Assembly (NCBI RefSeq): GCF_000699445.3
Contig: NC_067198.1
Location: 7,686,801 to 7,750,800, forward strand
DNA length: 64,000 bases
Direction: 5' to 3'
Source of the DNA: Schistosoma haematobium
Taxonomy: Eukaryota; Platyhelminthes; Trematoda; Strigeidida; Schistosomatidae
A program made the position numbers and the translations under genes. Under the pieces are notes generated by a model. It worked only from the letters and a program-made list of their open reading frames with translations. It ran no database searches and was not told the DNA's origin. Positions 28,801-42,400 of the stretch are shown here, in pieces; position 1 is the first letter of the stretch; every line of letters begins with the position of its first letter.

Positions 28801-31800
28801 CAATCATCTATGTAGTCTGATACAAGAGTCTGGATGACATACAAGATGCAGCGGTTGACATCACATATATGCGATTTAATTTTTGATATTAGTATTTTGA
28901 TGAGACTCAGGTCAAGTATCTGTCAGTTCTAGTGTCAAAGCGTACTTCACCGAACTATCGCAATACTCTACTTTAAAAACTATGATAAACTCGTAATCAT
29001 AAACAGTTTGGAAGAATTCGCATTAGTAGACTATATTCCAATAGAGGTTGATCAAACTTATTCTTAAATGTCAACAGCTAGAAAAAATGGTCACTTACGA
29101 ATAAGAGTAATAGTAGTCACATAAAGATTTACCTCAGACCATATTGATTCTTTTTAAGGACAAAATAACAAAAACCTACCATTAAACTTAATGTTCGGAC
29201 ATTTTTCAGCTGTAAATTTAATCGAATGTGTATACGCTGATTAAGAAAGAAACACTTACTTAACATAAGTGTATACGATTTTGTTGTGAATTTTGAACAA
29301 ATTTATAACTAAATATCGTTTCTTTTCAAAATATATTATTGAATTAGATAAAATGATGAATGAAGAATATGAATTGCGATCACCTTTTCACCTCTTTTGT
29401 ATCTGTGGTCTTATTCCTTATACTTGGAAACGGGAAACCACTGTAGTTCCCACGGTGGATGTACGGATAAAGGTTTGATGGACTGATCGACTTTTCAAAA
29501 AACATGTTCCCAAAACAAGTTATCATTAGACCAAAATACACTCGTTTATGTACTAGTTTTTATGTACAATAATCTCATATATAGGGAAAATTTATTGAGT
29601 TATTGGAAAGACACAATGAACATGGTTTAACCAAATGGACACCAAGAAATATAAATGCTAAATTACATGGAAGCTCATACCTATAATATGAAACGAAGTG
29701 CATACTAAATTGATACGAGTATATTGACCTAAATAATGACATTTTTCAATGTCAAGCAATTGTTGAGTTTTAGTTTGAATTTTCGCAATACCCTTCACTT
29801 TATATCCTTTGGTCAATTAATCGACGGAGTGTTGGGCACGTGGTTAGTCCATTTGGCTGTCTATCAGCCAGTAGTTGTAACCTCAAACTTCATTTCACCT
29901 ATTTTGGTTAAAGTAACTGGGTGGTGGTGTTGTTATCACTAGTCTTCACATATACCTTCGGAGAGCGACTCAAAGTCAATTATACAAATCTGTATACCTG
30001 GTAAATGGGTTGAAATAAATTAACATATTAGTTGTGATTCGTTTATTTTCGACAGTTTAATTAAATAGTCAATAAAATCATTATTTTCAGCTCTATCCAA
30101 TTGGTTATGCCTTCGTTGTTAATACTAATGGTTATTTAGTTTTTCATCCTAGTTTGATTCCTGAAGTAAGTTGTTAATAAAATAATTTATGTTCATAGAT
30201 TTAATGTTTGTGAGTATATAGAAGAGTTTGTTTTAATTAGTTGATTGATAACTGATGGTAGCCGAGATACCAGACCAGACAATTATTTTACATTTTTAGC
30301 TTAAAATTGTTTAAGAGTGAACATTGCATGAATCTAATCTGTCGTGTTTTGCGGCCCTATTCAGTTACAGCAAATACTTCCCACGACATTCTGAACTTTC
30401 TATGCAAATCAGAAATCTGAAATAAGTAAGAAGGTTTAATTGCCAAACTGAATTAATAGTTATACAGATCATACATAAATGCATACATTGGTCCTTCTGA
30501 CCTAGCCAATGACACGTAGGCTGAAACTTTTACTGGAACCATAATCAGCTTCCTCAGTAGCAGTCATGGTAACGGTTAGCATATATCTTAGCAAATTTTA
30601 TGTAAAACCTATCAACATATAGCTGCTAAGACGTTTGGAATTGATAAAATGGGAAGAGTGGAATACAGAAACCATGATTCTTAAGTTCTCGATGTCGAAT
30701 TAATTGTTCTTGATATTTAAAATCGAAGTATTAATTGAGTAGGTCTTCATCCATATTGATTACACGGTATTCCTACACATGTGGGGCCCTTAATTTTGTC
30801 GTCATTTAGATCGGACGATGTTTGTTGACGGGCTCTCCACTTTAATGGCTCGGGATCTGACTCCAAGGAGATCGTAATGAATGAGTCATTGGAATATATA
30901 TGTTGCCTATCCTCGTATATAATCATCGACTTAAATCACGTTAGTCAATAACGGAATTAAGTAAGTCAAATAACGAGAATGGACTTTTGAATACATATAT
31001 TTTGTACATAAAGTGAGTGGAATAGAACAAAGCAAAACCACGCGCATTGGAGATGGCGGGCAAGTCACTTCGGATCGTACCCTCTGCAATGACGGTTAAT
31101 GGGTTAATATTAATGAACGAAACACTTACCCTCTTTATAACATTGCGAATAAGGTGTATACGACACAAAATGTGGTGAGCATTTGGATAAACCTGCGTGA
31201 TGGCAGCAGCTGTTGCAGGTGAATCATCTGTCACAATGCCTACCACCTGTCGATTGTTGGTTGACCGTTAAATGAACGACAGGATTCGAGAAATCAAAGT
31301 CGATGTCTCGCGACTTATAAATGCAATACAAACGGGTATTGTCTTAAAATTCATATCAAGGGCAACTACGTGATATAAATATATGTTCTCGTTATTTGAC
31401 TTGTACGTCCCGTCGAAACCAATGACATCAAAGAAACGAGCTGCCAAATTCATTTGATCAGCAGTCGTGAAGAAAAAATACGGTAGACAATTTTCTTCGT
31501 CCAATTCGCAAAGCCCACCCAAAGATGTTATGTGAGCTTTTAATTTTGCGTAATCACCTATCATTTACATTATAAATTGGCAAATTGCTTACCAGGAAGG
31601 TTGGCGTGTGAGAACACTTTGTACCGCCTATTAGATATATCTTGACCATTCAAACGTTTTCCATAAGAATGGTAAGCAAAATACTTAATGTCGAATGCTG
31701 CGGTACCGGATATCAGGAGCGGTCGCACAGTTTCAAACTCTGCCCCCGTTAACCTGCGTACCCAAGAATTATAGTCATACCTCAGGGAATTGCACTCGTG

Positions 31801-33403
31801 ATTGTGATGCACATTCCCACGTACAACAGTTCAATAACCTATCAACTTACAAAACATGAAGGCCGGACATTGAGTGTTCATGGAAGCCCTTCGTGAAAAA
31901 ATGTAATAACACTAATCAAATTACCTCCTTCATCTAATCCGCTGTGACGAACCGCTAGATCTTCTACGGCCATTTTTCCAACATACAAATTTCATATACG
32001 AGTTCTGATCTCTGCCCAAATGAGAATCTCTCACAACATAATGACTACGTAGATCTTTCAAAAGTTCTGATAGCGGACTTTAACACTTCAACTGATTGGA
32101 ACGCTACGAGAAACAATGTAGTCAAAAATACGTTCTTCGTTTCTGTGACAACGTGAGAAACAATAGCGCTTGTACATGGCACGTTACTCTCCTCCATAAT
32201 GATGATTAAAAAGTACTTTGTCGACAAGTAATGACATTTTACAACAATTTCAAGACATAACTAACCAAAATGGGTTTTGTGGAGAGTTTTAGAAATTTCA
32301 CAGGTTGAAATCATGGATGCCGGCTCAGTGGTCTAGTGGTTAAGTGCTCGCGCGCGAAGCCATTAGGTCCTGGGTTCGAGCCCCGCGTGGTGCGGGATCG
32401 TGGGTGCGCACTGCTGAGGAGTCCCATACTAGGACGAAACGGCCGTCCAGTGCTTCCAGGTTTTCAATGGTGGTCTAGCTTCAACTGACTCAAGATTTCA
32501 ACCTGTGACATAACTAACCAGTTAGGACGAATTTAAAACTAGCCATTTAATTGGACGAAACGGGATGATAAATTTTGGAAATAGGATGAAAAAACGTTTT
32601 TAAAGGGGTGAGAAAAATATATTTCTTAATGATATTCTTTCATGTCAACATGTAGTATTGGTCCATAAATGGATCCCAAAAGTTACCATCATGCTTATCG
32701 AGAAATAATTTTATGAAGAAAAAATATCATGCTACTTTGATCAGACGATGGTCCAGGTTAAGTCAACCTAAACAGAGACATACACATTAGCGAAATATTG
32801 ACGATTTAAAATGAATCCACGAAATTCCTAATCGACGGTACTAGGAAAGATCTGACAGAAACAACTAAGAGGAGTATTTTAAAAACAAGTGAAGGACTTG
32901 GTTGATGATCCGACGTACAACTCACTGATGCCAAAAGAATCACAATTGATTTACTTATAGGGCATAGACATTAATCCTATTATCACTACCTTGGTAGATT
33001 CACAGCTTTGACTAGTTTTACCTGAAGTTATTTATTTTGTTATGTGGTCTTCGTCAAACTAATTCTTATTTTGCTATTTTTACTTCACACCAAAATTATC
33101 ACGTTGTTCATCGGCTTTTTCGTGCACTTAGTTCTGTAAACTTACGTAAACTCATCAAATCCTGTTTAACTATAATGTGTAACCCATCTTATCAATTTCT
33201 AACTATAAACCATCACTACCTTACTGCCCTAGGTCCTCTATATCTGTTTTCAAATGATCTGAATCTTGTGCAAGTTCTTCACAACTTCCATAATTATCAC
33301 ACGATCGGTCCTGTTCTGTTTCTGGACTTCGTTTAATCACAGCCTCACCCGCTTTCCTGTTTTTGAATTCCATATTCAAATGACTTCACATCTGTTCAGT
33401 CAC

Positions 33404-33447
<44 letters not shown>

Positions 33448-36400
33448 TGGTTGTTGATAAATTTTATTTTTCCAGTTCCCTTCTATCATTAATGTTAATT
33501 GTTGCACATTATATCATACCTCAATATTACGCTCCAATCTATATATGGTCGTAAGCAGCTGACAAGAAACCATGAAATGTAATGGATTCGTACTATTCTG
33601 CCTCGATTGCTATTATGCTCTTATTCAAATTTCTGAATGGAGGCAGCTGGATGAAATCCATGAGGATGCACCTCCCGGTTTTCGTTTTCGAGTCACTCAA
33701 TCATTCAATGATAGTCGGCTGCAGAATATAGAGAGAAATAATTTGAGTGTTCATGGATGCGCACTTTATGAGAGTCATATTGTAGGACGAAACGGCCGTC
33801 CAGTGATCCCTGGTTTTATAACATTGTTCGATTCATGATCTCAATGAAAACTCAATCTTCACAAACCTACGCTGATAATGCGAATAATGTTTTTAACGGT
33901 GCTTGAGTGATGGTTGCTTCCCTCATCAAATCTTTAAATCTGTACGTGAATGTTAAATACCGTCTTTATCCAAAAATCTACGACGTGGCACACAATCCCT
34001 AATGTAATGCATTTGGTAGTTTTTCTCTGAACAGGATCCTTTGGCATTGTTAAAATTGTTATGGATTTAAATACTGTATGTCAAATCAAACTCATGAATT
34101 TAATTCAAAATGTTCAGTTGAAAATCAGTCGAAAATTTTTGAAGAAATTAATCAAAACACTTATAAAAACAAAAACCTGACGTCTTTACTATTAATCTAG
34201 ATAGATACTAACAGGATTTAGGGAGTAAAGAACTAAGTCGAACTCGAATAGAGGCACTTCCTCGGATTAACATTTCATATTGCTAAATGTGCAACAGATC
34301 CGACAACGATATGCAATTTGTGTTTATATTTCAATAGTTGTCAAATCGTAAAGACTAATAAAATTATAGTTGTAAACAGCTGAATTTAAGTTATTCTCAA
34401 TTGTTTAGGCTTTATTCTAATTCAGGTCTATTTTTACATAGTCTAGTAACTTTTGAATCATTATATACAAAATTTTTTTGTTTAAAATGTCATGAAATGA
34501 AAGTAAATTAACTTCACTTTTCCCTAATTCCATCTGTTTCTAATTTGAGTGACTCGTTTTGCATTTCTCTTTCCTAAAAACCTTCATTCATCTTTAGTAC
34601 CCTTGGTTAGATGATAGTCCGTACTTAGACTTTCTTGATGCTGAATTCAATGTTTATGGATCAAAAACACTGGTAAGCTTAAATATTCTGATTAATTTTA
34701 TCAATTTATTACAATAACAAATTGGTCTAATTAATATATCAACATTTAAGGCTATTGACAAATTGAGTGACAAGTGGCAGTTAGAACCAAGGCTTGGTCG
34801 AAAGCTTTCTACTGATTATATCCAATCTTCTGGTAATCTAAGATATAAAAACCTGATTTCGAGTCACTAAGACTAGTGGCCAAATTGTAATTTGTTTGCT
34901 AGCATTCACTCAGTACTAAAAGACTAGACAAACGTGGTATGGTAAGATGTATATTTTCACCAGAAATATGTTTCATCCTAGATACAGAATAATTTTTTTT
35001 AACTGAAAAGAACACAATGGAAAGTTTTTAAAAAGTCTTTTTGACTGTTATGTACAACTTCATAGATGAATCATAAGCTCTCTTTTATAATCCCAGTCAA
35101 ATATACCGGATATACTACTCAAACCAAAGTTTAGAATTCACTTATCATTAATCAGCAGCCACAAATGCAGAGATAAGTTATCAAAGTGTTCGCTTCTAGT
35201 AATTCTAATAGTCCATTTGTAATTTCTTTCATAGAATCAACAAAATATTTGATGGTCCTCCTATTTTGTCACTTTTAAACAAATTGTTTTTCCCTGGTAT
35301 CAAGACAAAATCATTGAAAATTTTTCATCATGTATTTCAGATTAGAAAGAAGTTGATCGATAATGCTAGAGGTTCTGAACAAATTATCGATTTCATCAAA
35401 GTTTCAGATAATGTAAGTCACATTTTGAAACTCATACTTGTCGTGAATCATTGAGGCTTGATCTAAATCACTAGCTTTCATTCTTAATATAAAGTATTTT
35501 CGGACACCAAGTTTACTTATGTTTTTTAAGATTATAATAGATCACCACTGATCATCAAACAACAGATTCAGCGGCATAACTCATCTAAACATTATAGCAA
35601 CTCAGGTGCAATTGAGTTTGTTCATATTTAATTTGGTTAAGCTGTAGTTACTGCTTCTCTTTGCCTTCTGATTTCAAACACCGTTGAGGATTGTGTGCCT
35701 TGGTTTTTCGAGTGATATATATATCACAACATAGTTGACCATATTTAGTGTACTTAATTAAAATAATTAAAAGGCCTAACAGTAAATTTCTATTAATCTC
35801 TTCTCTGATTTTCAAATAACTAGGATACAAAACTTAAGTTTTTTAATAGGTGAAAGTTCACGGAACAATTTCAACATAGAATGAATCACTAGATGCATAT
35901 CACGGCTTCTCAAAAATAGTTTTTGCAATACTGAACAAATTGAGGTGATTTACTTTGTTTTTATTGATTTCACTTTTCAGGTGCATACTTATGTTAAACC
36001 AAGGCTGTATTCATTTACAAAACTACCTAATACAGATTTTGGGTAAGGAATGCTTCTTTTCCACTCTTCTTTTTAGTACGATAGATCAATAAATTTTCAG
36101 CGATATCATACAAATACTCTGTCTTTTTTTGTTTGCTATGAATAATACATTTCTGAAAAAACATGTTTCAATGGTTAAGATCATAAGTCATTTGAAGCTA
36201 GACCATGGGAAACCTGGAAGCACTGGACGGCCGTCTCGTTCTATTGTGGGACTCCTAAGCAGTGCGCATCCACGACCTCGCCTCCTGCGAGATTCGAACA
36301 TAGGACCTACTAGTTTCGCGCGCGAGCACTTAGCCACTAGACCACTGAGCAGGCGTCCAACGGTGTCAATGTCTAACTTCAACTAATCCACGAATTTGAG

Positions 36401-39400
36401 CTACACATCCACCATTGTCTTCAGTGGGCTACTATCTCACAACAGACCTGGTTGAACTTAACTGGTCACTACTTCTCACTAGAACTCCAGTATATACCTC
36501 TTGAAGCCAGTCACTAGTGAGCATATGTTGATTAATATCAGATGGGTTTTGTGGATATCATAGTAATTTCAATGGTTAGGATCATGAGTCACAAAATGTT
36601 TAAAGGGTATATTTTTACAAAGCAGCTTCACAATTGATAGTCTTTAAGAATTGTGTTTATGTCTCCATTCTCAAATTTTACTACTGGGCAGACAAATATA
36701 ATGTGTGACCTGTAACATATGTGTTTCAGTTAAAGTTATCAAGTTACATGAAAACAGGGACTTAAATCATTAACAGAAATATCAAAGTAGTGTAGTGATA
36801 AACATTATCAGTAGTAGTAATATTAGTAGTTTTTATATGTATGGTTCTAGACGTAGATATTTTTGTATAGAATAAAGAGTTTTAGTTGTCATTAAAACTA
36901 TGGGTTCACGGGATGCTAGAGAATGATCACGTTTTCTCAATTGTTATCGATTCTTAACTTGTCGATCGACTCCTAACGTTCTGTTCGAGTGAGTTATTTA
37001 AAATTGATAGGTCACTGATTATTGAACAGTCTCATTCTTTTTAGTCCTTTAATTTTATTCCGATCTATCGATAACGTCTAACCATAATGTAGTATATACT
37101 ACATATGTTGGCAGGTATAAATAGTATGCAACACTAGTGGAAAGTGGAATGCATGCCTGCAGAAGATTACGAAGATCCAGTTGAAGAAAACAGAAGAGGA
37201 AACAGAAATTAATAATAAAAAACGGAATCAAAATACTCATGGAGCATGTAAAGGAAAACCAATAAAAGATGTACAAATTATGTATTCAGTGTATAGTTTT
37301 CAGATTTTAAGAAAGTACAAAGTCATTGTTCACCATATTAATCTTCAAAGACTAGCTTTTAAGAGTTTAACGGTATACGCAGATGTTTGTTTGCAGTACA
37401 TTTTATGACATCCACTAGTACTGATCAAACTGTTAAAGATTAATCTGAATGTAGTTTTATGGCTAATTAATGCTAACCGAACTTCAAACGATAATCAACA
37501 ATTAATGACAGTTTCTTAAAATATAAGCATTTCAATACTAAAGTTAAAATGTTGCATGTTCAGTTTTAGGCCTGATGATTCTATGTTGGATGTTTAACCG
37601 ATTTACGCGTTTGCACTGCTGAGGAGCCCCAAACCAGTGAGAAACATATGTCCAGTGCTTCCTCTAATAATATCAATCTTGGGAGAATATTTCTTTGTAT
37701 TAATTCAGTCATTTCATTTTACCTAATTATATATATTTTTAGATTCATCAGTAGCACAAATTCACAGTTTCACCTACAGTTTGTCACTTTACTGCGTTAA
37801 GCTTCAGTACGTTACTTGAAGTCCTTCTATATGATGTTCAGATTGAGTGTTAACCTGTCAAGATTTCTTGACATTTGAAAAAAAGCGTAGATAGGAAAAT
37901 GAAGACAGTACGACACAGATAATCGTCCACTATCCAACTACTCCTAAAACATAATTCGAATTGTGAAAAAAACAAGTAATCATAACCATTTTTGTACCTA
38001 CTGTGCCAATTTGATGATAAAGTTATTTTCTCAGTGAAAGTTTTTATCAGACGGCAATTTTTCTCCGTAAATTGAATCAACGTCTTTATTATTTCTTTTT
38101 CCAGAGTTGCGTTTGTTATGCCCACTGATCAACAGTTGTTTCTGAGTATTCCAAAACCAATAAAATCTAAAATTACTACAGATGGTTCAGGGAATTACAT
38201 GATTGACGATGGTACGTCAAAATATATGTATTTATACATTGTCAGTATAGGGTTACGAAGACTGTGTAACTTCATTGAGTTCATGAACTGATCTAGTTTA
38301 GAAAACCACCGAAAATATAGAAGTTCCAGACAGCCGTTTCGTTCTAGTGTGGGAGTCCACAGGAGTGCACATCCGTGAAACCCCAGCCAGGAACTGAATC
38401 CAGGACATTCAATCTCGTGTACTAACGTCTGACTTCTAGATCATGGAACCAGGATTCAGTAGTGTATATGTTTAGCTTCAACCAATCCACGATATTGAAA
38501 GACTATCTCCTATTGTCTTCGGTTAATAGCTTCTTCACACCCAATATGGTTAAACTTGTGCTCTATTGGGTCCCGGCTCAGTAGTCTAGAAGTCAAGAGT
38601 TTCCACCCAAGACTGAAGATCTTGGATCCGGTTCCTGGTTGTAGTATCACGAATGTGCACTCCTGAGGATTTACACATTAGGACGAATCAGCTGTCTGGA
38701 ACTTCCATATTTTCAATGGTTGTCCAAACTAGATCGCTTTGTGATTTCAGCAATATATTTAGGCTAATTTCCTTATGGAAATTAAAATTTAACAATTATC
38801 TGATGAGACCCTAGTTGTAAGTTCAAACCACTGCATTCTAGTCCGGTAATAAAGAGATCATATGATCATCGTAGGACTTGGATAAATTGGAATACTTATG
38901 CGTTGATATAGACTTATTTTCTTAAATTAGGCTGGAATGGCCATTGCTTCCTGCATTTAGTGGTTCATAAGCTGACGAAAATTGCTTCCTTAGTTACTCC
39001 TGTTACCCCTCGTGGAGGAGCATAGGCCGCACACCAGCACTCTCTATCCAACCCTGTCCTGGGCAGTCCTTTACAGTTGCTATTCATCCTTTTTGGTGTC
39101 TAATTCCAATTCTCGGCGCAGTGTGTTCTGCGGTCTTCCTTCCTTTGACTCCGGTCCTCACTAGGAATGCATCTGTCAGCTGTCCCCCATATACGAGCTT
39201 GCACTGTGGCCCGTCATATGAGTTTCGGATAATGTTGACAATAATAACAAGAACTCCATAGCGTCGAAGAAGTTTCCATAATATTCTCTTGTCCACAATG
39301 TCAAACGCCTTCTCATAGTCAATGAAATAAGTGTATAGTGATGGGTTCCATTGAACTGATTGTTCAATGATGATCCGTTGATTTGTCTGACAGCCAACCT

Positions 39401-42400
39401 GATTTCTTCGATTGTTGGTGGAGTGACATCTTCAGGAAGGGCTGGAGGTGCTGCTTCGATATTCGAAGGATCTAATAGAGCATGTATACTCAGGAGTTCC
39501 TCTAAGTATTTTACGCATCCGTTCCGCTGTTCTTGAATTACAGTGATTGCCTGTCTCCTTTGTCCTTGACCAGTCTCTTTGGTTTCCTATAGCTCCCTGC
39601 TAGTTTCTTCGTTGGATCATATAGTTGTTTGATATTTCCTTCTACTGCGGCTTTTTCCTGTATCGTTGCTAGTTCTTCCACGCATTTCTGCTTGTCGGCT
39701 TTAATTCTCTTCATCACTTTCTTGATTCCTTCTATGTACTCAGCTTGTGCCTTGAGTTTCTCTGCTCGTGTTCTGCTGTTGTTAATTGCTGTTTTCTTGT
39801 TCTTCCCTTCTTTGATCTTGTCCAGGGTTTCCACAGAACTCCATTCCTTATGATGATGCTTCTTTAGGCCCACAACCTCCTGACACGTTGAAGTTAATGC
39901 TTTTTTGATACTTTCTCAGTTGTCCTCCATAGTAGTTTCTTCTTTATTCAGTAGATCCTGCAAGGCTTGGAATCTGTTTTTGAGTTTTATCTTGAATTCG
40001 TTGAGTTTGTTAGTATCTCGAAGGCTGTATTGGACCTTTGTAATGCTTTTCCTCCAGTTGTACAGTGTTTCCTTAGCTTCAGTTTCATCTTGGTCACAAC
40101 CAGTTGGTGATTTGAAGCTATGTCAGTCCCTCTCCTAGTTCTTACATCTTCCATTGTCCTTCCGAATCTCTTATTGATATTATCTATCTGGTTCTTTGTG
40201 ATGTGGTCCGGTGAGATCCATGTAGCTTTGTGTATGCGTTTATGTGGAAATATTGTACCGCCTATAACCAAGTTGTTGAATGCGCATACATTTAGAAATC
40301 TCTCCCCATTTTTGTTTCTCTCTCCCAGTCCATGTCTTTAGATGATATCTTCATATTCCGTGTTGTTTATTCCGACTTTAGTGTTTAAATCTCCCACTAA
40401 AATAGTGAGGTCTTTTCTTGCGCACTTCGCTATGATTGATTGCAGCTTCTCATATAATTGATCTTTAATGTCGTCGTTGCTATCATTGGTGGGTGTATAA
40501 TATTGGATGACATTCATTGTAATCCCCTCCTTCTTTGTTTTGAATGATGCTTTGATGATTCTGGATCCGTAAGATTCCCATCCTATAAGTGTTTTACGTG
40601 CTTCTTTGGACAGCATCAGTGCCACTCCCTGAGTATGTGAAGCATTTCCCTCTTCGTGACCAGAGTACAGTAGCATCTCTCTCGTATATAGCTTTAGTTT
40701 TCCAGCTTGGGTCCAATGGTTTTCGCTGATTCCGAGCACCACCAACTTGTATCTCCTCATTTCCTTTGCTATTTGACTGGTCTTCTCGTTCTACCGCATT
40801 GTCGGGACGTTCCATGTACCTATAAAAATTGTTGCTCTGGTTGTTAGAAGGGGCATCGGTCTCGTGGCTTCCGAAGGAACTTGGTTTTCACCATGAGGCG
40901 TCATAGTTCTTCTAAATGAAGATCTTCTAACTCCCAGGGCAGAGTTTAAATGGTTTGAATTACTTTTTCTGGTTAGTGTTTTTTAGCGAGTTAGTTTTCT
41001 ACGGGGTGGGGTCACTAACCCCATGCCCAACCCTCCTCCTTTACCCGGGCTTGGGACCGGCAGTAACTCTAGAAGATCTACTATTGGAGTTAGCTGACGA
41101 CATTGATATCACAATTAAGTTGATCTGCATATTTAGTTAAATAAACACTTATTATATTTAATTCAATAAATGTGTACAGTACACTTACTTTTTAAACGTC
41201 GGATATAAATTGAGTACGCAATCACAATCAATGTTCGTTTGTTTTATGAATCAAGAACAATGTAAGTATACCTTGAAGTATTTTGGCTTTATTGAATAAA
41301 GCCATAAATAATAATAATAAAGTATTTTGGAATAAAAGAGGGATGGAATGAAGTTCACACGACTAGTCATTTTACGAACTTATATACGATATAGTGCTCA
41401 TAGAATATTTTATGCAAAGTTATAAAAAAAAGTTGACAATATAAGATTATCTACGTAGTTTACATCACAAATCGATTTCAGTTAAATAACCACTGAAAAT
41501 CAAAAGATATTGGAAAGTTGTTGTATCCTAGTAGGGGATTCAGCAGTGCGCTTTTACGATCTCACTGGCGGATTGGACTCAGGATTATAAGGTTTCACAG
41601 TGAGCACTTAAACTTCAGACCAGTGAGCCGGAACACAACAGTTTACATGTTGAAATTCGATCGACTTGCAGTATTGCGCAACCATCTATTGCCATTAGCG
41701 AGTAACTGTCTCATACCCTATATGGCTAAATTCCACTGATTACGGCTTCTCACTAATCTTCACAAACTCTCGTTAGTAATGATAAGAATAGACTTAGCAT
41801 GCGTTAATACTGAGATTTCAATACATGATAATTTTCAGTTTATTCAGTAGATCCTGTAAGGCTTGGAATCTGTTTTTGAGTTTTATCTTGAATTCGTTGA
41901 GTTTGTTAGTATCTCGAAGGCTGTATTGGACCTTTGTAATGCTTTTCCTCCAGTTGTACAGTGTTTCCTTAGCTTCAGTTTCATCTTGGTCACAACCAGT
42001 TGGTGATTTGAAGCTATGTCAGTCCCTCTCCTAGTTCTTACATCTTCCATTGTCCTTCCGAATCTCTTATTGATATTATCTATCTGGTTCTTTGTGATGT
42101 GGTCCGGTGAGATCCATGTAGCTTTGTGTATGCGTTTATGTGGAAATATTGTACCGCCTATAACCAAGTTGTTGAATGCGCATACATTTAGAAATCTCTC
42201 CCCATTTTTGTTTCTCTCTCCCAGTCCATGTCTTTAGATGATATCTTCATATTCCGTGTTGTTTATTCCGACTTTAGTGTTTAAATCTCCCACTAAAATA
42301 GTGAGGTCTTTTCTTGCGCACTTCGCTATGATTGATTGCAGCTTCTCATATAATTGATCTTTAATGTCGTCGTTGCTATCATTGGTGGGTGTATAATATT

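Noticed and set aside
29585..29688. Possible 33-codon exon after an ATATAG site
   Set aside because: It ends in a stop, has no donor, and the alpha2/delta alignment is continuous from the exon at 28259 to that at 30091 without it.
32322..32390. tRNA gene
   Set aside because: Box A and B are present but the sequence does not close into a cloverleaf acceptor stem; it is the promoter part of a short repeat.
33037..33457. Open frames inside family E copy 1
   Set aside because: The same frames recur in copy 2 because the repeat is duplicated; there is no recognisable protein, and the Tyr/Ile run is the (TA)n tract.
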